From the NCBI GenBank assembly GCA_963532425.1, contig CAUSKK010000001.1, positions 62,001 to 126,000 of the forward strand: a stretch of DNA of 64,000 nucleotides, in the 5' to 3' direction. Each line of letters starts with the position of its first letter. Positions within the stretch are counted from its first letter, which is position 1. This stretch comes from CAUSKK01 sp963532425 (lineage in GTDB: Bacteria > Pseudomonadota > Gammaproteobacteria > Cardiobacteriales > Cardiobacteriaceae). The notes beneath the pieces were generated by a model. That model had not been told where the DNA came from, made no database searches, and saw nothing but the letters and a program-made list of their open reading frames with translations. Shown here in pieces: positions 56,520-64,000 of this stretch. The position numbers were made by a program, and so were the translations under genes.

Positions 56520-58024
56520 CCGACATCACCCCCGATACCAACAAACTTATCGCCGAACGGCGGCAGAAACTACAAAAAATCCGCGCCGAGTCGGCGGTGG
56601 CCTTCCCCAACCACGTGCGCCCCACCGCCGAGGCCGCCGGCCTGCACGAGCGCTTCGACGGCGAGCAGGACAACGAGGCCCTCCAGGCCGCCGGCCAGTT
56701 CACCGTGGCCGGCCGAATGATGCTGAAACGGGTCATGGGCAAGGCCTCCTTCATCGTTATCCAGGACGGCAGCGGCGCCCGGCTGCAAATCTACGTGGCC
56801 CGGGACGACGTCGGCACCGAGGTCTATCCCCAGTTCAAAACCTGGGATTTGGGCGACATCGTCAGCGCCCGGGGCTTCCTCTTCCGCACCCAGACCGGCG
56901 AATTGACCCTGCACGCCGAGCACATCGAGCTGCTGACCAAGGCCCTGCGCCCGCTGCCCTCGGACTACTACGGCCTGGCTGACCAGGAAATGCGCTACCG
57001 GCAGCGCTATGTGGATTTGATTATGAACGCCGACAGCCGCCGGGTCTTCCAGCTGCGCAGCCGGACCCTGCGCTATATCCGCTCCTTCTTCGAGGCCCAC
57101 GACTTCATGGAGGTGGAAACGCCGATGATGCACCCCATCGCCGGCGGCGCCACGGCCCGGCCTTTCGTTACGCACCACAACGCCCTGGATATGCCGCTGT
57201 TCCTGCGCATTGCCCCGGAACTGTATTTGAAACGGCTGGTGGTGGGCGGCTTCGAGCGCGTCTTTGAAATCAACCGCTCCTTCCGCAATGAGGGCCTGTC
57301 CACCCGCCACAATCCGGAATTCACCATGCTGGAGTTCTATTGGGCCTACCACGACTACGAGGATTTGATGCGCTTCAGCGAGGAGCTGCTGCGCGGCCTG
57401 GTGCAACACCTGTTCGGCCAGAGCACGCTCACCTACAGCCTCAACGGCCAGGATATCCGCCTGGACTTCGGCCAGCCCTTCGCCCGACTCACCATGCTGG
57501 AGGCCCTGCACCGCCATGCGCCCCAGCACCACGCCATTCTCCACGACAGGGAGGCCCTGGCCACGGTGCTGCGCCGCGACTACCAGCAGAAGGCCAGTGC
57601 CGACATGGACATCGGCGCCCTGCACACCCTGCTCTTCGAGGAGGCCGTGGAAAGCCAGCTGCTGCAACCGACCTTTATCACCGCCTACCCGGCGGTCAGC
57701 TCGCCGCTGGCCCGGCGCAACGACCAGAATCCGGAGCTCTGCGACCGCTTCGAGCTGTTCATTGCCGGCCGGGAGATGGCCAACGGCTTCTCCGAGCTCA
57801 ACGACGCCGAGGACCAGGCCGAGCGCTTCCGCGCCCAGGTGGCGGCCAAGGAGGCCGGCGACGACGAGGCCATGCACTATGACGCCGACTATATCCGCGC
57901 CCTGGAATATGGCCTGCCGCCCACCGCCGGCGAGGGCATCGGCATTGACCGGCTGCTGATGCTGCTGACCAATGCGCCCTCCATTCGCGACGTGCTGCTG
58001 TTCCCCCATATGCGCCCGGAATAG
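56516..58024 (+). CDS. lysS: Lysyl-tRNA synthetase, class II
   Basis: Charges tRNA-Lys. The N-terminal OB-fold binds the anticodon, then come class II motif 1 (around [13 protein letters not shown]), motif 2 ([26 protein letters not shown]) and motif 3 ([15 protein letters not shown]). 502 residues compare with 505 in E. coli. It lies downstream of lolD in the same transcript and ends at a terminator. Confidence 0.96.
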   Translation: MTDITPDTNKLIAERRQKLQKIRAESAVAFPNHVRPTAEAAGLHERFDGEQDNEALQAAGQFTVAGRMMLKRVMGKASFIVIQDGSGARLQIYVARDDVGTEVYPQFKTWDLGDIVSARGFLFRTQTGELTLHAEHIELLTKALRPLPSDYYGLADQEMRYRQRYVDLIMNADSRRVFQLRSRTLRYIRSFFEAHDFMEVETPMMHPIAGGATARPFVTHHNALDMPLFLRIAPELYLKRLVVGGFERVFEINRSFRNEGLSTRHNPEFTMLEFYWAYHDYEDLMRFSEELLRGLVQHLFGQSTLTYSLNGQDIRLDFGQPFARLTMLEALHRHAPQHHAILHDREALATVLRRDYQQKASADMDIGALHTLLFEEAVESQLLQPTFITAYPAVSSPLARRNDQNPELCDRFELFIAGREMANGFSELNDAEDQAERFRAQVAAKEAGDDEAMHYDADYIRALEYGLPPTAGEGIGIDRLLMLLTNAPSIRDVLLFPHMRPE

Positions 58025-58038
58025 TTCCGCCGCCCGCG

Positions 58039-58061
58039 CCGCCCTCCGGGGCGGTTTTTTT
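58039..58061 (+). terminator. lysS terminator
   Basis: Stem CCGCCC/GGGCGG with loop TCCG, then seven T. Confidence 0.9.
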
Positions 58062-58202
58062 ATGGCGAAGCGCTTCCCCCCGGCCCCGGCCGAAGCGCTT
58101 CGTTTTGAAAAATCGACCTTTTTCCCCGGCCCGGCCGCCTGCGCCCCGGCGCCAGGCCTTATAATTCCCGTTCGCCCGCTCCACTCACTTCCGAGACTTC
58201 CT

Positions 58203-58730
58203 ATGCACCGCAAAATTCTCTTCATTGGCCCCATGGGCGCCGGCAAAACCTCGCTGGGAAAACGGCTGGCCCTGCATCTGAAATGGCCCTTTTTTGACAC
58301 CGACCAGCAGATTTGCCAGGACACCGGCAGCGACATTCCCACCATCTTCAAAACCGAGGGCGAGGCCGGCTTCCGCGCCCGGGAGCATGAGGCCCTGGCC
58401 CGGGTGCTGGCCCGGCCGGGCAACGCCATCGTTTCCTGCGGCGGCGGCATCGTGCTGCTGCCGGAAAATCGCCGGCTGCTCTGTGCCCAGTATCTGGTGA
58501 TTTTTCTCGATGTGTCCGTGGCCAAGCAGATTGAGCGGGTGGGCAGCGACCCCGACCGGCCGTTGATGCAAAGTGCCCGGCTGGAGGACAAACTCAACCA
58601 ACTGCGGGAAGAGCGGCTGGCCTTCTACGAGGGGCTGGCCGATTTACGTCTGGAAACGGACGACGACCGCTTCAACTATCTCTTTAGCCAGCTCACCGTT
58701 CTGGTGGAGGACTGGATGCAAAACAACTAG
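58203..58730 (+). CDS. aroK: Shikimate kinase
   Basis: Phosphorylates shikimate. Walker A FIGPMGAGKTSLG, shikimate-binding FDTD and GEAGFRAREHEAL, and the SCGGGIVL glycine-rich motif; 175 residues. aroB, its usual partner, is absent; rnr follows after 8 bp. A TATAAT at 58160-58165 about 40 bp upstream is a plausible -10 without a clear -35. The start was set at MHRKILFIG. Confidence 0.94.
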   Translation: MHRKILFIGPMGAGKTSLGKRLALHLKWPFFDTDQQICQDTGSDIPTIFKTEGEAGFRAREHEALARVLARPGNAIVSCGGGIVLLPENRRLLCAQYLVIFLDVSVAKQIERVGSDPDRPLMQSARLEDKLNQLREERLAFYEGLADLRLETDDDRFNYLFSQLTVLVEDWMQNN

Positions 58731-58738
58731 GACAAAGC

Positions 58739-61700
58739 ATGATTGACCCTGCTCTCTGGAAACGACTCGACGACGAGTACAAAAACGAAAAAAAGAAATA
58801 TAAGGACGCTCTGCCCAGCCGGAATTTCATTCTGCGCATCATCAGCGAACGGCAGCGACCCCAGCGCATGCGCGAATTCATCAGCGCCTTCGGCCTCTCC
58901 GAGCGCCAGGAACGGGCCCTGGCCCAGCGCATTAATGCCATGCTGCGCGACGGCCAGCTGCAGCGGCTCAGCTACGGCAATATCGGCCTGCCCCAGCAGG
59001 ACATCGTCGAAACCGGCCGGGTCATCGCCCACGCCGATGGCTTCGGCTTCTTCGTGCCGGACGGGGGCGGGGCCGATGGCTTTCTGCCGCCGCCGGCCAT
59101 GCTGCGCCTCGGCCTGATGCACGACGACCGCATCCGCGCCCGGCTGGACTACCTCAAGGAGGACGGCCGCAAGGAATACTTCCCCCTGGAGGTGCTGCAA
59201 CGCGCCCATAGCGAGCTGGTCGGGACGCTGGTCTGCGAACGCGATGGCAACTATCTGCTCAGCGAGGGCAAATTCCTGAATCTGAACATCGCCCTGCCCG
59301 ACAAACTGCCGGCCGGCGTCCGGGCCGGGGCCGTGCTGCGCGTGCGCATCAAACGCTATGCCCGCTATGACGACCCGGCCGAGGGCGAAATTCTGGAGGT
59401 GCTGGGCAGTGCCGACGGTGGCCATATCCGCAACACCACCGCCGCCATCAATCACAATCTGCCGCGCATTTTCCCGGCCGCCGCCCTGGCCGAGGCCAAC
59501 GCCCTGGCCGACGAGCTCCAGCCCGCCGACTATCTGGGCCGCCGCGACATGCGCGCCCACCCCTTCGTGACCATCGACGGCGCCGATGCCCGCGACTTCG
59601 ACGATGCGGTCTGTGCCGAGCGCTCCGGCGACAATCTGCGCCTGCACGTGGCCATCGCCGACGTCGCCCACTATGTGCCCCGGGGCAGTGCCCTGGACGC
59701 CGAGGCCTATAACCGCGCCACCTCGGTCTATTTCCCCAATCAGGTCATTCCCATGCTGCCGGAGAAGCTCTCCAACGGCCTCTGTTCGCTGAATCCGCAG
59801 GTGGACCGGCTCGCCCTGGTCTGTACCATGACCATTAATCCCGAGGGCAAGATTATTCGCAGCGCCTTCAGCCGGGCGGTGATTCATTCCCACCAACGCT
59901 TCACCTACGAGGCGGTGGAGGATTTTCTCTTCAACGGCCAGCCGGCCCCGGCCCTGGCGCCGGCGGTGCTGAAATCGCTGGAGACGCTGCATGAGGTCTA
60001 CACCCGGCTGCTGGCGGTGCGGGCCGAGCGTGGCGCCCTGGACTTTGATTTTCCCGAGGCCCAGTTCCAGTACGACGAGCGCGGCCAGATTGTCGCCATC
60101 GGCACCAAAAGCCGGCTGCAGGCGCACAAGCTCATCGAGGAATGCATGGTGGCCGCCAATATCTGTAGCGCCAAATATCTGGAAAAGCACCGGCTGCCCG
60201 GCCTCTTCCGCGTCCACGAACCGCCGTTGCCAGCCCAGCTGCTGGCCCTGGAGGCCATCGCCCGAATGGTGAAGGTGAAGCTGGAGGTGCCGCTGACGCC
60301 CAAATGCGTGGCCCGGCTGCTGGCGGCCCTGGCCCTGCTGCCCGACCACAGCGCCTGGGAATACAAGGTGCTGTTCACCATGAACCAGGCCCTCTACGGC
60401 GTCGAGAACCGGGGCCATTTCGGCCTGGCCCTCAGCCACTATTGCCATTTCACCTCGCCCATTCGCCGCTATCCGGATTTGGTGGTGCATCGCGCCCTCC
60501 AGGCGGCCCTGGCCGGCGAACGGCTGGTCTACGGCGAGGGCGAGCTGGCGGCCATTGCCCAGCACTGTTCCGAGAACGAACGCCGGGCCGAGGAGGTCAG
60601 CCGTGAGGTGGTCAAGGCGCTGAAATGCGACTATCTCGGCGCCGGCGGCCGCGAGCTCTTCCCGGGCAAAATCAGCCGGGTGATGGCCTTCGGCCTGTTC
60701 GTCATGCTGGACGATTTGTTCATCGACGGCCTCGTCCATATCCGTTCGCTGCCGGAGCCCTTCCACTTCGACGAGGCCAAGGAAACCCTCGGCAACGCCA
60801 GCGGTAGCCAGATTTACCGGGTCGGCCAGCCGGTGTGGGTGCGGGTGCTGAACATCGACAGCGCCAGCGGCCGCATTGATATGCAGCTGACCCCGGCCCC
60901 GGCCGAGGGGGCTCCGGCCCAGAAGCCGAAGAAGAAGGCCGCCGACGAGGGAAGCGCTTCGGTTCCAGCTAGGAAGACTAAAAAGGGGAGCGCTTCGCCA
61001 GCAGCTGAAGCTACTCCGGCTCCCGTTAAAAAGGCGAAGAAGAAAGCTACCGCTGAAACGGCTGTTGAAACCGTTGAGGCAGAAGGAAGCGCTTCAACCC
61101 CGGCCAAAGCAAAAGCGGCCAAGAAGAAGGCCGCCGATGAGGGAAGCGCTTCAACCAAAGGAAGCGCTTCGGTCAAAACCGCCGATGTCCCAGCTCCAGC
61201 TAAAAAGGCCAAGAAAGGAAGCACTGCGGCCGAGGCTGAAGAAACTCCAGTCCCGGCCACGAAGAAAAAAGCGACCGCCGAAGGAAGCGCTTCGCCCCAG
61301 ACAAAGGGCAATAAAAAAGGAAGCGCTTCGGTAGAAGTGGAAACCGCTCCGGCGCCGGTCAAAAAGACGAAGAAAAAAGCAGTGGCTGAAACGGCCAGTC
61401 CCGAGGGAAGCGCTTCGGTTAAAGCCGACGACATCCCAGCTCCAGCTAAAAAGGCTAAGGAAGGAAGCGCTTCGGTAGAAACGGCCAGCCCAGAAGAAAG
61501 CGCTTCGGCTCCGACGAAAAAGGCCAAAAAAGCGACGGCTGAAATGGCCAGCCCCGAGGGAAGCGCTGCGACCAAGAAGAAAGCCACTGAGAAGGAAGCG
61601 GTTGCTGCCCTTTCTAAAGGAAGCGCTTCGGTCAAAGTCGAAGAGACTTCGGCTCCAGCTAAAAAGGCTAAGAAAGGAAGCGCTTCGGTAGAAACGTCTA

Positions 61701-62713
61701 GTTCAGAGGGAAGCGCTTCTTCCCCAGCTAAGGCAAAAGTTGCCAAGAAGAAGGCCACCGACGAGGGAAGCGCTTCGCTCCAGACAAAGGGCAATAAAAA
61801 AGGAAGCGCTTCGGTTAAATCCGACGATGTCCCGGCTCCAGCTAAGAAGGCCAAGAAAAAGGCGACGGCTGAAGCCGTTGAGGTCGAAGTAAGCGCTTCG
61901 GTTAAAGCCGACGACGTCCCAGCCCCAGCTAAAAAGGCCAAGAAGGGAAGCGCTTCGGCTGAAGCTGAAGCAGCTCCGGCTCCGGCCAAGAAAGCCAAGA
62001 AAAAGGCGGCCACCGAAGTCGTTGAGGCCAAGGGAAGCGCTGCAGTCAAAACCGACGATTCCCCAGTCCCGGCTAAAAAGGCCAAGAAAGGAAGCGCTTC
62101 GGTTGAGACGGGCAGTTCAAAAGGAAGCGCTTCAGCTCCGGCCAAAGAAAAAGCTGCCAAGAAGAAGGCCACCGACGGGGGAAGCGCTTCGGCTAAAACC
62201 GATGATTCCCCGGCCCAAGCTAAAAAGGCCAAGAAGGGAAGCGCTTCGGTAGAAGCTGAAGTTGCTCCGGCTCCGGCCAAGAAAGCCAAGAAAAAGGCGG
62301 CCACCGAAGCCGTTGAGACCGAGGGAAGCGCTTCGGTAGAAACGGCCAGTTCCGGGGGAAGCGCTTCAACCAAAGCCGAAGAAGCCCCAGCTCCGACGAA
62401 GAAAGCGAAGAAGAAAGCCGTTGTCGAAACTGCTGAAAGCGTCGAAACCGTGCCGGCGGCGGAATTCCAGCCCCGGGCGCCCGGTCTGACGCGCTTCACG
62501 CCCACCGATGCCGATTTGCCCCTGCCGCTGCTCAACGCCGAACAGCGCCAGCGGGCCCGGGCCAAACGGCGGGCCGGGGCACGTCGCAGTCAGCCGCTGC
62601 CCCTGCCCCGGCTGGCCGGCGTCGCGCCGGTGCCCGCTCTGGAAGGGACAAAGCCGGAACCCATGAAAAGCAAAAAATCCCGGCGGCGCCGGAGAGGAAG
62701 AAATAGAAAATGA
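58739..62713 (+). CDS. rnr: Ribonuclease R with a roughly 600-residue low-complexity C-terminal extension
   Basis: 3'-5' exoribonuclease of the RNB family. The N-terminal helix-turn-helix and cold-shock domains are followed by the RNB core (FVTIDGADARDFDDAVCAER with the catalytic aspartates; HFTSPIRRYPDLVVHRAL) and an S1 domain ending near residue 715. E. coli RNase R has 813 residues; this one has 1324. Residues about 720-1240 alternate KKAKKK basic patches, Ala/Pro/Glu segments and GSAS tetrapeptides; the last 85 are Arg-rich. The tail codons have the same base composition as the islands. It overlaps rlmB by ATGA. Confidence 0.93.
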   Translation: MIDPALWKRLDDEYKNEKKKYKDALPSRNFILRIISERQRPQRMREFISAFGLSERQERALAQRINAMLRDGQLQRLSYGNIGLPQQDIVETGRVIAHADGFGFFVPDGGGADGFLPPPAMLRLGLMHDDRIRARLDYLKEDGRKEYFPLEVLQRAHSELVGTLVCERDGNYLLSEGKFLNLNIALPDKLPAGVRAGAVLRVRIKRYARYDDPAEGEILEVLGSADGGHIRNTTAAINHNLPRIFPAAALAEANALADELQPADYLGRRDMRAHPFVTIDGADARDFDDAVCAERSGDNLRLHVAIADVAHYVPRGSALDAEAYNRATSVYFPNQVIPMLPEKLSNGLCSLNPQVDRLALVCTMTINPEGKIIRSAFSRAVIHSHQRFTYEAVEDFLFNGQPAPALAPAVLKSLETLHEVYTRLLAVRAERGALDFDFPEAQFQYDERGQIVAIGTKSRLQAHKLIEECMVAANICSAKYLEKHRLPGLFRVHEPPLPAQLLALEAIARMVKVKLEVPLTPKCVARLLAALALLPDHSAWEYKVLFTMNQALYGVENRGHFGLALSHYCHFTSPIRRYPDLVVHRALQAALAGERLVYGEGELAAIAQHCSENERRAEEVSREVVKALKCDYLGAGGRELFPGKISRVMAFGLFVMLDDLFIDGLVHIRSLPEPFHFDEAKETLGNASGSQIYRVGQPVWVRVLNIDSASGRIDMQLTPAPAEGAPAQKPKKKAADEGSASVPARKTKKGSASPAAEATPAPVKKAKKKATAETAVETVEAEGSASTPAKAKAAKKKAADEGSASTKGSASVKTADVPAPAKKAKKGSTAAEAEETPVPATKKKATAEGSASPQTKGNKKGSASVEVETAPAPVKKTKKKAVAETASPEGSASVKADDIPAPAKKAKEGSASVETASPEESASAPTKKAKKATAEMASPEGSAATKKKATEKEAVAALSKGSASVKVEETSAPAKKAKKGSASVETSSSEGSASSPAKAKVAKKKATDEGSASLQTKGNKKGSASVKSDDVPAPAKKAKKKATAEAVEVEVSASVKADDVPAPAKKAKKGSASAEAEAAPAPAKKAKKKAATEVVEAKGSAAVKTDDSPVPAKKAKKGSASVETGSSKGSASAPAKEKAAKKKATDGGSASAKTDDSPAQAKKAKKGSASVEAEVAPAPAKKAKKKAATEAVETEGSASVETASSGGSASTKAEEAPAPTKKAKKKAVVETAESVETVPAAEFQPRAPGLTRFTPTDADLPLPLLNAEQRQRARAKRRAGARRSQPLPLPRLAGVAPVPALEGTKPEPMKSKKSRRRRRGRNRK
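60950..62400 (+). repeat. In-frame GGAAGCGCTTC repeats encoding GSAS in the RNase R tail
   Basis: The iterated palindrome recurs here in one fixed reading frame (GGA AGC GCT TCN), giving 21 exact GSAS tetrapeptides by my count plus variants (ESAS, VSAS, GSAA, GSTA). Units such as VKADD(I/V)PAPAKKAKKGSASVE repeat at intervals of roughly 20-60 residues, so both the palindrome and longer modules have duplicated. The reading frame is open throughout, without stops. Confidence 0.92.
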
Positions 62714-63444
62714 GTCAGGAATATGCCCTCGGCGGCATCAACGCCGTGCGCGAGGCCCTGCAACAGGGCCAGGTGCTGGAACTGTGGTTGGACACGAAAA
62801 AGCGCGGCAACGTCAAAATTCAGGAGCTACAGGCCCTGGCCGAAGAACGGCAGGTGCCGGTGCTCTGGCGCGAGGGCCATCAGCTGGACATGGATTTGCC
62901 CGGCCTGCGCCACCAGGGGGCCGGGGCGCGCTGCCAACCCCGGGAGACGGTCGCCGCCAGCTGGGCCGAGGCCATCGCCGGCCAGCCGGCGCCGCTGCTG
63001 CTGATTCTGGACAGCATTCAGGACCCGCACAATCTCGGCGCCTGCCTGCGCAGTGCCTCGGCGGCTGGGGTGGCGGCGGTGCTGATTCCGAAAAATCGGG
63101 CCGCTGAAATCACGCCGACGGTGCGCAAGGTGGCCTGTGGGGCCACGGAAACCCTGCCCATTTTCACCGTTACCAATCTGCGCCGGGAAATGGCCCAGAT
63201 GCAGCAGCAGGGCATCACCCTCATCGGCGCCGCCGGCGAGGCCGAGGCCAGCATTTACGACCTGGATTTGCGCGGGCCGCTGGCGCTGGTGCTCGGCAAC
63301 GAGGGCGAGGGCCTGCGCCACGGCGTGCGCGAGGCCTGCGACCGGCTCGGCCGTATCCCGCTGAACCCGGCCATGGAAAGTCTGAACGTGTCCGTGGCCT
63401 GCGGGGTGCTGCTGTTTGAGGCGGTGCGCCAGCGCGGCAGCTAG
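62710..63444 (+). CDS. rlmB: 23S rRNA (guanosine-2251-2'-O)-methyltransferase RlmB
   Basis: SPOUT-class methyltransferase modifying G2251 in the ribosomal P-loop. The N-terminal substrate domain (ALGGINAVREAL) and SPOUT motifs LILDSIQDPHNLGACLRSA, LVLGNEGEGLRHGV and IPLNPAMESLNVSVACGVLLFE are intact; 244 residues compare with 243. It follows rnr, as in E. coli. Confidence 0.96.
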   Translation: MSQEYALGGINAVREALQQGQVLELWLDTKKRGNVKIQELQALAEERQVPVLWREGHQLDMDLPGLRHQGAGARCQPRETVAASWAEAIAGQPAPLLLILDSIQDPHNLGACLRSASAAGVAAVLIPKNRAAEITPTVRKVACGATETLPIFTVTNLRREMAQMQQQGITLIGAAGEAEASIYDLDLRGPLALVLGNEGEGLRHGVREACDRLGRIPLNPAMESLNVSVACGVLLFEAVRQRGS

Positions 63445-63460
63445 AACCCAGCATTTTGAA

Positions 63461-63486
63461 AGTCGGGCCCGGCCCGGCTTTTTTTT
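63461..63486 (+). terminator. rlmB terminator
   Basis: Stem AGTCGGGC/GCCCGGCT (one T·G pair) with a short loop, then eight T. Confidence 0.85.
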
Positions 63487-64000
63487 GCCCGGCGGCAGCG
63501 CTTCGGTCTGATGAGACCCGGCCCCGATATTCCTAACCAAGCGCTTCGTTCCCCTGCCCCGGCCCGACCCAGTATTCCAAACCGAAGCGCTTCGGCCCCG
63601 GCGATTTCAACTCCTACTAATTTGGGCGGCTCCCGGAGGAAGCGCTTCGCTCGCATCAGCCCCAGCCCCGGCGTTGCCAGGCTTCCCCAATCCCCGAAGC
63701 GCTTCGTTTTGATGGTGCCGATTTTTGGACGATGGCAGCCTTCCCGCCCGACGATTTCCATCCGGGCCCGGAGAAATTCATCGGCGAAAACCGAAGCGCT
63801 TCCCCCTGATTAATCCCGACCCGGTCGAATGGTTTGGCTGGGAACGTGCCTGAACCGGAGGAAGCGCTTCAATCACCCCTGCAATGGCGTTGTCGAAGCC
63901 GTAAAGGGGAGCGCTTCGTTTCGATGGCTCAGCCGGCACCGGGAAGGGCTTCGGGCCAGCGGCCCATTTCCATCGGGAACGGGTCGGAATTACCGAAGCG
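63487..64000. repeat. Palindrome island G, running off the window
   Basis: About 510 bp of GAAGCGCTTC-type palindromes at 30-70 bp intervals, without a gene or RNA that I can recognise. The window ends within it. Confidence 0.85.

Noticed and set aside
60950..62400. RNase R tail as a frameshift artefact or a separate gene
   Set aside because: The frame stays open with consistent codon pattern from the S1 domain to the basic C-terminus, and the stop overlaps rlmB by ATGA, as expected for the true end.

Overview
The window is GC-rich chromosomal DNA of a gammaproteobacterium. The conserved gene orders are tRNA-fMet–rimP–nusA–infB–rbfA–truB, rnr–rlmB and a yibN-like gene–grxC. The UbiM-like hydroxylase, the full-length TehB and the general content point to the order Cardiobacteriales (Cardiobacterium-like); this placement is an inference. 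I see no prophage, transposase, CRISPR array or rRNA operon. Nearly all genes are housekeeping or envelope genes.

Layout. 0.06-3.9 kb: an lrgA/lrgB holin-like pair, a leucine-rich-repeat protein, a small acidic protein and sbcD. 5.1-12.4 kb: dapE, a polar amino-acid ABC transporter with two binding proteins, and gdhA. 13.4-18.3 kb: a ubiquinone hydroxylase, prmB, perM, mlaA and rsgA. 19.5-27.3 kb: a HicB/HicA-like protein, asd, a PAP2 phosphatase, a DUF5339-like protein, yigZ, prlC, a hydrolase and tehB. 27.5-33.5 kb: hemE, a universal stress protein, two FkpA-like proteins, lolA, a J-domain/pilin-like protein and alaA. 33.5-41.1 kb: tRNA-Asn, aroC, a short TmcA, three PepSY-like paralogues, a dehydrogenase, deoD and an OB-fold protein. 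41.1-48.5 kb: the translation operon ending in queA. 48.5-52.3 kb: a DUF1007 protein and a NicO-type metal exporter, separated by 1.6 kb of repeats. 52.9-63.4 kb: mepA, a rhodanese-like protein, grxC, lolC/E-lolD, lysS, aroK, rnr with a giant tail, and rlmB.

Two genome-scale phenomena stand out. First, the 10-bp palindrome GAAGCGCTTC and close variants occur at very high density. They form gene-free islands of about 0.2-1.6 kb, sit in frame inside genes (read as EAL, SAS or KRF), make up the stems of several rho-independent terminators, and pepper the roughly 500-residue low-complexity tail of RNase R.

Second, five genes (sbcD, the PAP2 phosphatase gene, prlC, rbfA, lolC/E) have one terminus duplicated outward, in two to four copies. 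The copies differ from the live terminus almost only at synonymous positions, so the peptide is preserved while the DNA is recoded. I know of no described bacterial system that produces this signature, and it is the best candidate here for an undescribed process.
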